NCBI GenBank assembly: GCA_031276375.1
Contig: JAISNE010000097.1
Location: 1 to 7,544, forward strand
Length of the DNA: 7,544 bases
Reading direction: 5' to 3'
Source: Accumulibacter sp.
GTDB lineage: Bacteria; Pseudomonadota; Gammaproteobacteria; Burkholderiales; Rhodocyclaceae
Below, one piece after another: positions 1 to 6,314 of the stretch; position 1 is the stretch's first letter, and every line of letters begins with the position of its first letter. Below the pieces are notes generated by a model. It made no database searches and had not been told where the DNA came from. It saw only the letters and a list, made by a program, of their open reading frames with translations. The position numbers were made by a program, and so were the translations under genes.

Positions 1-120
1 TGACACGTCGGACTTGAGTATTGATGGCCTATTGAGCGCAACTTGGTATGACGGGTACGAAGGGGCGGCTCATACCAAGTTGCGCTCAATAGACCGTTGA
101 TATGTAAGTCTGACGTATCG
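1..120. repeat. Long imperfect inverted repeat (50-base arms, 20-base loop)
   Basis: Positions 1-50 and 71-120 are inverted copies. The inner 20 bases (31-50, ATTGAGCGCAACTTGGTATG, against 71-90) match perfectly, as do two further bases at 29-30 against 91-92. The outer part matches imperfectly all the way to base 1, giving 40 of 50 positions identical. Nine of the ten differences are transitions. Read as a + strand transcript, seven of the ten become G-U pairs, leaving only three unpaired positions (4, 17 and 28). The left edge is cut by the window, so the element may be longer. It could be a structured RNA, a palindromic mobile repeat, or a terminator region of a gene to the left. I do not recognise the family. 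Confidence 0.85.
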
Positions 121-170
121 GGATTGCGGTCATTTTTGTAGAGTCCCACGAAGCGGGCGAGACGGGGTCG

Positions 171-258
171 GAGGACAGAGGACAGAGGACAGTCGGGTAC
201 CGGCGCTTCGCGCCGCAAATATTACTGTCGTCAGGCTTCTGTCCTCTGTCCTCTGTCC
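171..258. repeat. Inverted tandem heptamer arrays (GAGGACA) around a central hairpin
   Basis: Three tandem copies of GAGGACA lie at 171-191. The complementary array TGTCCTC (two full copies and one partial) lies at 240-258. Positions 173-192 and 239-258 are perfect 20-base inverted copies separated by 46 bases. A small GC hairpin sits inside the spacer (201-215). Heptamer arrays like these are typical of dispersed intergenic repeats in environmental bacterial genomes. No protein or RNA gene is suggested. Confidence 0.85.
201..215. repeat. GC hairpin CGGCGC-TTC-GCGCCG (copy 1)
   Basis: Perfect 6-base stem with a TTC loop. The exact reverse complement of this 15-mer occurs at 6242-6256, so it is a repeated module of this genome and not an isolated hairpin. 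It lies between the two heptamer arrays. Confidence 0.8.
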
Positions 259-276
259 GTACCGCCGTCATTTTTG

Positions 277-500
277 GCGTGTCACGATGGTTTGGCGGCA
301 ACTTGGCATCGCATGGGTTGGCGTGAAACAACCGGAAATTGGACGCAAAAAAGCATCGCTGACGAGAACGTCGGTTGCATTGGCATTCCCTTTCCTCTCT
401 CGGAAATGCTCTCCTCTGTTTGCCGTGGCGGACTCTCAAGCCTTTCCTCTTTTCATGAATTCTTCGTGAATTCGAGGGGAAACATCAGGGTCGAAAGCTC
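277..500. other. Non-coding stretch without recognised features
   Basis: I see no gene here. Short open frames exist on both strands but lack known motifs and plausible ribosome binding sites, and one on the minus strand runs straight through the repeats at 86-276. Positions 298-307 (GCAACTTGGC) echo the GCAACTTGGT of the palindrome at 39-48. Two TGAATTC words lie close together at 456-473. The stretch is less GC-rich than the gene that follows and probably contributes the 5' leader of that gene. Confidence 0.5.
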
Positions 501-521
501 TTGACACGGATGATTTCCGTG
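501..521 (+). promoter_or_regulatory. Candidate -35 box with overlapping inverted repeat
   Basis: A perfect TTGACA sits at 501-506, 74 bases before the chosen ATG. An inverted repeat CACGGA-TGATT-TCCGTG (505-521) overlaps its last bases and could be an operator. No good -10 hexamer lies 16-18 bases downstream (the region reads TGGCGC), so sigma-70 promoter activity is doubtful. A TACAAT at 547-552 looks like a -10 but has no matching -35. Confidence 0.25.
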
Positions 522-567
522 GGTGGCGCAAACGAAGCCGCGCATCTACAATCGGAACACTTTTTTT

Positions 568-572
568 GGAAG
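568..572 (+). promoter_or_regulatory. Ribosome binding site deciding the A2M start
   Basis: GGAAG lies 7 bases before the ATG at 580. Neither the upstream in-frame GTG at 523 nor the ATG at 589 has a comparable site, so 580 is the preferred start. Confidence 0.6.
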
Positions 573-579
573 TCTTGCC

Positions 580-3500
580 ATGTTATCCATGACCAAAACA
601 ACGGGCCGTGTTCTTGCCCTTTTCGCGCTGCCGCTGATTCTGGCCGCGGCGATCCTTTCCGCTGACGGAGCGCGCGCGGCGGGAAAGAAAGCGGCGCCCG
701 CCGCCGCGAACCTTCCTTTCGAGGTGATCGACGGGGCGCATCGGGAACTCGACGGTTCGCCCGCGCTGGGGCTTTCGTTCAGCCTGCCGCTCGACGCAAA
801 AAATGACTACGGGAAGTATCTCCAGGTGCTCGAAATGCCGCTCGACGTCAACAAGAAGAAAACGGCGGACGAGGGGGACGAATCCGAGGATTCCTCCGAA
901 GCCAAGCCCGACGCGGCGGACAGCGTCAGCCGCGCGCCGGCGGATACGGCGCTCGATGGCGGCAAGCCGGTATCCGGCGCCTGGGTCGTCGGGGAAAATC
1001 CGCGCCTCGTGTTTTTCCCGCACATCAAGCCGCAGACCCGTTACGTCGTGCGCGTGCACGCCGGATTGGCGGCCAGGGACGGCGCCCGGCTGGCCCGCGA
1101 GGAGCGTTTTTCGATCCGCACGGCGGCGGTGTCGCCGGCCTTTTACTTCGCCAGCCGCGGCATGGTGCTGCCGGCGGCGCAGAACGGTGGGCTGCCGGTC
1201 ATCACGGTCAATGTGCCGGAAGTCGATATCCAGTTTCTCAGGGTGAAATCCGAGCAAACCGAAAAGTTTCTCGAACAGGTCATCGCCGGCAAGACCAGAC
1301 TCGCGCCGCGGCGCGTGGTCAACGAGGACGATGAGGACGATGGGGACGATGGAGAAAACGGCGGTTGCGGCGACTGCGAGGAGGAGGACTATTATTACAG
1401 CGGCTACACCAACCTCAAGGGCATGGTCGGCGGCTGGACGATCGAGCAGTTCCACAGGATGACCGAGAGCGTTTTCATCGGCCGTTTCCTGACCGAGGCG
1501 AAAGTCAACCGGCGCGGCGTCACGTTCATTCCGGTCGAGACGATTCCCGAACTCAAGGAGCCGGGAATCTACCTCGCGGTGATGTCGCAGCCCAACCGCT
1601 TCCGCGGCGAATACCAGACGACGTATTTCTATATCAGCGACCTCGGCCTGCACGTGCGGCAATACGCCGGCCAGGGCGCCGACGCTTTCGTCAGTTCGCT
1701 GGCGACGGGCAAGGCCGTGCCCGGTGTCGAAGTGAGCTGGCTCGGCGGCGACGACCGCACGCTGGCGTTTGGCGAGACCGACGCCGCCGGCCGCGCCGCC
1801 TTCGCCGAGCGGCCGAAGGACGCCAGGGTCGTGATCGCCAGAAAAGGCCGGCAGATGTCGCTGATCGCGCTCAAGGAACCCGCGCTCGATCTCGCCGAGT
1901 TCGACATCGGCGGGCTGACTTCGTCGCCGCTGCGGCTGTTCGCCTACAGCGGGCGCGACTTGTACCGCCCCGGCGAGAGCTTCGACGTTTCGGTGCTGGC
2001 GCGCGACGCGGACGGACGGCCGGCGCCGGCGCAGCCGATCCAGGCGATCCTGCGCCGTCCCGACGGCAAGGCGCAGTGGACCGCCTCGTGGTCGGCGCAG
2101 GAAAAATTCGCCGGTTATTACCGGCAGACGATCGAGTTGCCCGCCGACGCGGCGACCGGTTTCTGGAATCTCGAACTGCGCGCCGATCCGGCGGACAAGC
2201 GGGCGGGCACCGTCATGCGCTTCGGTGTCGAAGAATTCCTGCCCGAGCGGATGAAGCTCGACCTGAGCAGCGCGGCGGACTGGCTCGACGCCGCTTCCGG
2301 CGAGAAGAACTGGAAGATCGGCGTGACCGGCAGCTATCTCTACGGCGCGCCCGCCGCGGACAACCAGTTGCTCGGCGTGGTCAACACCGAGCGCAACCGC
2401 AACCCGCTCGCCAGGGAACTGCCCGGCTTCATCTTCGGCGACGCCAACGAAGACAGCGTTCGCGCGCGCCAGGAACTCGGCGAACGGAATCTCGACGGCG
2501 AGGGCAATGCCACCGTCGATGTCGATCTCGCTTCGCTGCAAGGGCGCCGTTCGCCCTTCACCGTGCGCGCCACGCTGAGCCTGCTGGAGTCCGGCGGCCG
2601 GCCGGTGGTGCGCAGCATCGAGCGCACCTGGTGGCCCGCGCCGGCGCTGGTCGGCCTGCGCCCGCTGTTCGCCGGTTCCTACGCGCCTTATGGCAAGCCG
2701 GTCGAATTCGACGTGGTGCGCGCCGACGCCGCGGGCAATCTCCAGGCCGCGGCCAACCTGCCGGTGCGCCTGTACCGCGAGAACCGCCGCTACTACTGGC
2801 AATTCGACGATGAGCGCGGCTGGCATTCGGGTTTCACCGAAACCGACGAACTGACGCTGACCACACAGGTTTCGGTTCCGGCGGGCGGTCGCGGCGCGTT
2901 CGCCGTGCCGGTGCAATACGGCCGCTACCGTGTCGAAGTGCTCGATCCCGAGACCGGGCTGACGGCGCGATTCCGCTTCTACGCCGGCTGGTCGGCCAGG
3001 GACGATGAAACGCAGGGCGTGCGCCCCGACCGCGTGGCGCTGCGCTTCGACAAGCCGGGCTACGGCGAAGGCGAAACGGCGAAGCTGACGATCACCCCGC
3101 CGCACGCCGGCGAGGCGCTGATTACCGTCGAAGGCGACAAATTGCTGTGGATGAAGCGCCTCACCGTCGGCGCCGAGGGCGCCACCGTCGACATCCCGGT
3201 CAACAAGGCGTGGCGCCGCCACGACCTCTACGTCACGGCGATGGTTCTGCGCCCCGGCGTCACCGGCAAGAAGGACCTCGGCGTCACCCCGGCGCGCGCG
3301 CTGGGCCTCGCCTACCTGCCGCTGGAGCGCGGCGGGCGCAAGCTCGACGTGACGCTGCAGGCGCCGAAGCGCATGGAGCCGAACCAGGCGCTCAAGGTCA
3401 AGGTCAAGGTCGCGGGGCTGGCCGGAGCCGCCAGCGCCGAGGCCGGCGAGACGGCGATGGTCACGCTGTCCGCCGTCGACGCCGGCATCCTCAACATCAC

Positions 3501-5784
3501 CCGCTTCGCCAGCCCGGATCCGTTCGGCTTCTTCTTCGGCAAGCTGCGCTACGGGCACGACTTGTACGATATCTACGGCCGCTTGATCGAAAAGATGGCC
3601 GGGCGCAAGGGCAAGCTCAAATGGGGCGGCGACGGCGCGCCGGAACCGACCAGGAGCATGCCGCAGAAGGTGCTGCTGGTCGACCTCTTCAGCGGCCCGG
3701 TGGCGCTCGACGGGAACGGAGAGGCCGAGATTTCCCTGCCGGCGCCGGATTTCAACGGCAGCCTGCGGCTGATGGCGGTGGCCTCCGCCGGCGGACGCTT
3801 CGGCATGCGGGAAGCCGAGGTCACCCTCGCCGCGCCGCTCGTCGTCGAACTGGCGACGCCGCGCTTTCTGTCGGTCGGCGATTCGGCGCTGCTCGCGCTC
3901 GACGTGCAGAACCTCGCCGGCGAAGATCAAGAGGTGGCGATCAAGGTCAGCAACGACGACGGCCTGGTGATTCGTGACGGCGAACAGAAAATCAGGCTCA
4001 AGGATCAGCAGAAGAAAGTGCTGCGCATCCCGCTCGAAGCCGGCACGGCGAACGGCCTGACCGAAGTTGGCATCGACATCGACAGCCCGAGCATGAAGCA
4101 TCGACGCAGCTTCCCGCTGCAAGTGCAGGCGGCGACGCCGCGCCAGACGGTGCTGAAACGCTACAACGTCGCCCCCGGCGAAACGCTGGAAATCAAGGAC
4201 GCCGGGCTTTCCGGCCTGCTCCGCCAGACGGTCTCGGCGACGCTGTCGGTTTCCGACCGCGCGCCGATCGACGTGAAGAACGCCGTGCGCGGACTGCTCA
4301 CCTACCCCTACGGCTGTGTCGAGCAAACCACCAGCACGGCGTATCCGCACGTCTTCATCGACGACGCGGCGGCCAAACAGTTCGGCCTCAGAACCTACAC
4401 GCTGGCGCAGCGCGCCGAAATGCTCGACAAGGCCATCGCCCGTCTGGCCGGCATGCAGGCCGGCAACGGCGGCTTCAGCCTGTGGGGCGGCAGCGCGTCC
4501 GAATACCAGTACTGGCTCTCGGCCTACGTCGCCCACTTCCTGCTCGACGCGCGCGAACAGGGATTCACCGTGCCCGCGGAGATGGAAAACAAGGCCGTCG
4601 ATTTCCTGCTGCGCGGTTTGCAGGAAGGCGTCGCCGGACTGCCGCGCGGCGCGCTCGTCTACAACGAAAACGCCATCTGGCGCGACTACCGCTACGCCGG
4701 TTCCGGCCGTTTCGGCGTGCTCGCCTACGGCGCCTACGTGCTGGCGCGCCACGGCAAGGCGCCGCTGTCCACCCTGCGCCAGATGCATGAATCCAGGGAA
4801 CAGGCGTATTCGGGCCTGAGCCTCGCCTACCTGGGCCTGGCGCTCAAGCTGATGGGCGACGAGCCGCGGGCGGTGGAAAACATCAATGCCGCGCTGGTGA
4901 AATCGCGCCTGTACGACGACCGGTGGTGGGGCGACTACGGCAGCACCCTGCGCGACGCGGCGCTGATCTACGTGCTGCTGCAAAGGCACGGCCTCGATCC
5001 GCAGGGGCGCGAAAACCTGGTCACGCAGGTGGCGGGCGAAATCGAGAGAAAACACTACCTCAGCACCCAGGAAAAGCTGGCCGTCTTCCTGCTCGGGCGC
5101 GGTTTCGCCGGGCAGAAAGCCGGCGAATGGTCGGCCGAACTCTCCGGCCACCCGAAAACGCTGGGCGGCCGCGGCACGCAGTTCGCGGAATTGACCGCCG
5201 AGCGCCTCGCCGCGGGCGTCAAGCTCACCAACACGCACTCGCGGCGCCTGTTCGTCGAACTTGCCCTGAGCGGCAACCCGGCCAGCATGCCGGCGGCGCG
5301 GCGCGACGCCTTCGACCTGAAGCGCGAGTGGTACACCGCCGACGGCCTGCCGCTCGCCTCCGGAGCCGGCGCGCGCGCGCTGAAAGTCGGCGAATCCCTG
5401 ATCGTGCGGGTCAACGTCAAGACGCGCGGACGCCACGCCAACGCGCTGATCGTCGATTACGTCCCGGCGGGCATCGAGATCGAAAACGCCAATCTGGCGC
5501 AGGGCGAGCAGAACGCGCTGAAGATCGGCGGTATCGACATCCGCCAGGCGATGCGGGACACGCGCATCAAGCACCAGGAATTCCGCGACGACCGCTTCGT
5601 CGCCGCGATGCGCATCGAAGGCGAAATGAACCTCTTCTACCGCGCGCGCGTCGTCACGCCGGGCCGCTTCGTGGTTCCGCCGACCTGGGCCGAGGACATG
5701 TACCAGCCGATGATCTACGGGCTGGCCGGAGGCGGAGAGACGGTGACGGTGGAAGACGGAAAGGCCGAAGGCCAAAGGAAATAA
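580..5784 (+). CDS. Bacterial alpha-2-macroglobulin, YfhM-like, thioester-containing protease trap
   Basis: Exported, 1734-residue bacterial A2M. The family traps attacking proteases: cleavage of a bait region exposes a Cys-Gln thioester that binds the protease covalently. An N-terminal signal peptide (basic MTKTTGR, hydrophobic core, cleavage near ARA-AG at about 33) lacks a lipobox cysteine, unlike E. coli YfhM, so the product is probably soluble in the periplasm. Domains in order: N-terminal macroglobulin domains with acidic inserts (about 40-390), an MG domain with LYRPGE at about 461-466, a bait-region/MG segment starting near RPDRVALRFDKPGY (about 815), SAVDAGILNITRF (964), the A2M core (PQKVLLVDLFSG, 1028), the thioester domain with YGCVEQTTS (Cys1246 to Gln1249), and a C-terminal macroglobulin fold (about 1580-1734). 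Length is slightly above E. coli YfhM (about 1650). Only three cysteines occur. An in-frame GTG at 523 would add 19 residues before the signal peptide, which is unlikely. Family assignment is firm; the detailed role is inferred. Confidence 0.95.
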   Translation: MLSMTKTTGRVLALFALPLILAAAILSADGARAAGKKAAPAAANLPFEVIDGAHRELDGSPALGLSFSLPLDAKNDYGKYLQVLEMPLDVNKKKTADEGDESEDSSEAKPDAADSVSRAPADTALDGGKPVSGAWVVGENPRLVFFPHIKPQTRYVVRVHAGLAARDGARLAREERFSIRTAAVSPAFYFASRGMVLPAAQNGGLPVITVNVPEVDIQFLRVKSEQTEKFLEQVIAGKTRLAPRRVVNEDDEDDGDDGENGGCGDCEEEDYYYSGYTNLKGMVGGWTIEQFHRMTESVFIGRFLTEAKVNRRGVTFIPVETIPELKEPGIYLAVMSQPNRFRGEYQTTYFYISDLGLHVRQYAGQGADAFVSSLATGKAVPGVEVSWLGGDDRTLAFGETDAAGRAAFAERPKDARVVIARKGRQMSLIALKEPALDLAEFDIGGLTSSPLRLFAYSGRDLYRPGESFDVSVLARDADGRPAPAQPIQAILRRPDGKAQWTASWSAQEKFAGYYRQTIELPADAATGFWNLELRADPADKRAGTVMRFGVEEFLPERMKLDLSSAADWLDAASGEKNWKIGVTGSYLYGAPAADNQLLGVVNTERNRNPLARELPGFIFGDANEDSVRARQELGERNLDGEGNATVDVDLASLQGRRSPFTVRATLSLLESGGRPVVRSIERTWWPAPALVGLRPLFAGSYAPYGKPVEFDVVRADAAGNLQAAANLPVRLYRENRRYYWQFDDERGWHSGFTETDELTLTTQVSVPAGGRGAFAVPVQYGRYRVEVLDPETGLTARFRFYAGWSARDDETQGVRPDRVALRFDKPGYGEGETAKLTITPPHAGEALITVEGDKLLWMKRLTVGAEGATVDIPVNKAWRRHDLYVTAMVLRPGVTGKKDLGVTPARALGLAYLPLERGGRKLDVTLQAPKRMEPNQALKVKVKVAGLAGAASAEAGETAMVTLSAVDAGILNITRFASPDPFGFFFGKLRYGHDLYDIYGRLIEKMAGRKGKLKWGGDGAPEPTRSMPQKVLLVDLFSGPVALDGNGEAEISLPAPDFNGSLRLMAVASAGGRFGMREAEVTLAAPLVVELATPRFLSVGDSALLALDVQNLAGEDQEVAIKVSNDDGLVIRDGEQKIRLKDQQKKVLRIPLEAGTANGLTEVGIDIDSPSMKHRRSFPLQVQAATPRQTVLKRYNVAPGETLEIKDAGLSGLLRQTVSATLSVSDRAPIDVKNAVRGLLTYPYGCVEQTTSTAYPHVFIDDAAAKQFGLRTYTLAQRAEMLDKAIARLAGMQAGNGGFSLWGGSASEYQYWLSAYVAHFLLDAREQGFTVPAEMENKAVDFLLRGLQEGVAGLPRGALVYNENAIWRDYRYAGSGRFGVLAYGAYVLARHGKAPLSTLRQMHESREQAYSGLSLAYLGLALKLMGDEPRAVENINAALVKSRLYDDRWWGDYGSTLRDAALIYVLLQRHGLDPQGRENLVTQVAGEIERKHYLSTQEKLAVFLLGRGFAGQKAGEWSAELSGHPKTLGGRGTQFAELTAERLAAGVKLTNTHSRRLFVELALSGNPASMPAARRDAFDLKREWYTADGLPLASGAGARALKVGESLIVRVNVKTRGRHANALIVDYVPAGIEIENANLAQGEQNALKIGGIDIRQAMRDTRIKHQEFRDDRFVAAMRIEGEMNLFYRARVVTPGRFVVPPTWAEDMYQPMIYGLAGGGETVTVEDGKAEGQRK
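1321..1395 (+). other. Acidic low-complexity insert with a CGDC motif in the A2M protein
   Basis: Residues 248-272 are almost entirely Asp, Glu, Gly and Asn, ending in a CGDC motif (Cys263, Cys266), a run of glutamates and YYY. It lies in the N-terminal macroglobulin region. These two cysteines are the only ones in the protein besides the thioester cysteine. The acidic run could bind a divalent cation and the CxxC could form a local disulfide or bind metal; both ideas are inference. Confidence 0.7.
4315..4326 (+). other. Thioester motif CVEQ of the A2M protein
   Basis: The codons TGT GTC GAG CAA encode Cys-Val-Glu-Gln in the context YPYGCVEQTTS. In thioester-containing A2M and complement proteins the Cys and Gln side chains cross-link to form the reactive thioester. 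All required residues are intact, so the protein should trap proteases covalently, unlike YfaS-type relatives that have lost the motif. Confidence 0.9.
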
Positions 5785-5876
5785 TGACCGCACGCCTTCC
5801 CCGCGGACGCCGCGCGACGCGGCTTGCCGTCGCTGGCAAGGCGCGGTGTCCGTCGGGGAAGGGCGCTCGCGCATGA
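5784..5876 (+). pseudogene. Short frame overlapping the A2M stop (TAATG); possible remnant of a coupled gene
   Basis: The A2M stop TAA (5782-5784) shares its last base with an ATG (5784-5786). AAGGAA lies just upstream (5775-5780), as for a translationally coupled operon partner. In many proteobacteria the gene after a YfhM-type A2M is pbpC, encoding penicillin-binding protein 1C. Here the frame gives only 30 residues, starting MTARLPRGRRATRLAVAG, basic and then briefly hydrophobic, which would fit the N-terminus of a membrane-anchored protein. It then stops. No transglycosylase or transpeptidase sequence follows. Most of the frame coincides with a strong hairpin, so it may equally be non-coding. 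A true remnant is only a possibility. Confidence 0.25.
5795..5862. repeat. Long hairpin directly after the A2M stop codon
   Basis: Positions 5795-5815 pair with 5841-5862: about 21 base pairs with one bulged T (5853) and one G-T pair (5809 with 5847). The 25-base loop holds a second small hairpin, CTTGCC (5823-5828) with GGCAAG (5835-5840). It starts 11 bases after the stop codon. No T-run follows, so it is not a classical intrinsic terminator. It could protect the 3' end of the A2M message or be a dispersed palindromic repeat. Confidence 0.8.
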
Positions 5877-5914
5877 ACATGGGTACCCACACAGCGGGCA
5901 GATATTCCGGGAGC

Positions 5915-5931
5915 GCGGGCATCCTGCCCGC
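5915..5931. repeat. Dispersed hairpin GCGGGCA-TCC-TGCCCGC
   Basis: Perfect 7-base stem with a 3-base loop, in the context GAGCGCGGGCATCCTGCCCG, a kind of intergenic repeat seen in several proteobacterial and environmental genomes. It belongs to the hairpin cluster between the two convergent genes. Confidence 0.75.
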
Positions 5932-5960
5932 AGGTTTGTTCCGTGCGTCCCCGCGCGCCG

Positions 5961-5993
5961 CCGTAGGGGCGGGGTTCAAACCCGCCCCCACGG
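5961..5993. repeat. Dispersed hairpin of the GTAGGGGCGGG type
   Basis: GGGGCGGG (5966-5973) pairs with CCCGCCCC (5981-5988) over a 7-base loop. After one mismatch, four more outer pairs follow (5961-5964 with 5990-5993). The GGGGCGGGTTCAAACCCGCCCC pattern resembles a widespread class of intergenic palindromes. Confidence 0.75.
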
Positions 5994-6118
5994 AAGATGG
6001 CGGTTCCGCGCATGGCAACCCTTGCGTACCCAGAAAAAACGGCGTTCTCGCGGAAACGGGGGAGGGGAGGGGGATTGCCACGGGGCCGCGCCCTCGCTTG
6101 TGACGAGAGCCCGCATAG

Positions 6119-6145
6119 GTCGGGGTGAGCGAAGCGAACCCCGAC
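6119..6145. repeat. Palindromic repeat GTCGGGGT...ACCCCGAC (copy 1)
   Basis: An 8-base perfect stem (6119-6126 with 6138-6145) encloses the loop GAGCGAAGCGA. Positions 6122-6145 recur inverted at 6168-6191 with 23 of 24 bases identical, so the two copies could also pair with each other across 22 bases. Confidence 0.8.
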
Positions 6146-6167
6146 GCAAGGCGGTGGGGTATTCGAT

Positions 6168-6191
6168 GTCGGGGTTCGCTTCGCGCACCCC
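6168..6191. repeat. Palindromic repeat (copy 2, inverted)
   Basis: This is the inverted partner of 6122-6145, differing by a single base. The internal core TTCGCTTCGCG resembles the loop of the small hairpins at 201-215 and 6242-6256. Confidence 0.8.
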
Positions 6192-6198
6192 CACCAAA

Positions 6199-6227
6199 TC
6201 TCTCCCCCGCCCGGCAGGGGCGAGAGA
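6199..6227. repeat. Hairpin TCTCTC-CCCC / GGGG-C-GAGAGA
   Basis: Ten base pairs with one bulged C (6221) around the 8-base loop GCCCGGCA. It lies immediately after the second palindromic copy and before the terminator-like hairpin, as part of the same cluster. Confidence 0.65.
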
Positions 6228-6241
6228 GGGCGCGCACCCTC

Positions 6242-6266
6242 CGGCGCGAAGCGCCGCCTGTTTTTT
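6242..6266 (+). terminator. Candidate intrinsic terminator after the A2M gene (hairpin copy 2 plus T-run)
   Basis: CGGCGC-GAA-GCGCCG (6242-6256) forms a perfect 6-base stem and is followed, after CCTG, by six T's (6261-6266). The orientation suits transcription from the A2M gene, although that gene ends 460 bases earlier. The four bases between stem and T-run weaken the call. The 15-mer is the exact reverse complement of 201-215. Confidence 0.4.
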
Positions 6267-6314
6267 ATTCGCGTCCTTGCGGGCAGATGGCGCGCGGGGG
6301 CGACGCGGTTGTTT

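Larger units (their letters stand above)
129..276. repeat. Direct repeat GTCATTTTTG flanking the heptamer element
   Basis: The decamer GTCATTTTTG occurs at 129-138 and again at 267-276, each preceded by a GC-rich GCGG or CGCC. The two copies bracket the inverted heptamer arrays at 171-258. This could be a target duplication or part of the element's ends, but at ten bases it could also be chance or a remnant of two related repeats. Confidence 0.4.

Noticed and set aside
1..120. Integron attC recombination site
   Set aside because: The size and imperfect pairing fit, but no GTTRRRY / RYYYAAC core pair was found at the arm ends.
86..439. A 117-codon minus-strand frame in the upstream region
   Set aside because: It crosses the palindrome, the heptamer arrays and the small hairpin, has no recognised motif and no convincing ribosome binding site.
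523..579. Upstream GTG start for the A2M gene
   Set aside because: It would place 19 polar residues before a normal signal peptide and has no suitable ribosome binding site. The ATG at 580 has GGAAG 7 bases upstream.
6031..6060. Terminator for the minus-strand gene (A-run at 6034-6039 beside a GC-rich stretch)
   Set aside because: Only a 3-4 base stem can be formed next to the run on the minus strand, too weak to call.
583..6237. A 1884-codon open frame on the minus strand, antisense to the A2M gene
   Set aside because: It is in codon register with the A2M gene and stays open only because that gene lacks TTA, CTA and TCA codons. The translation is rich in Arg, Ala and His with no recognisable domain and runs through intergenic hairpins.
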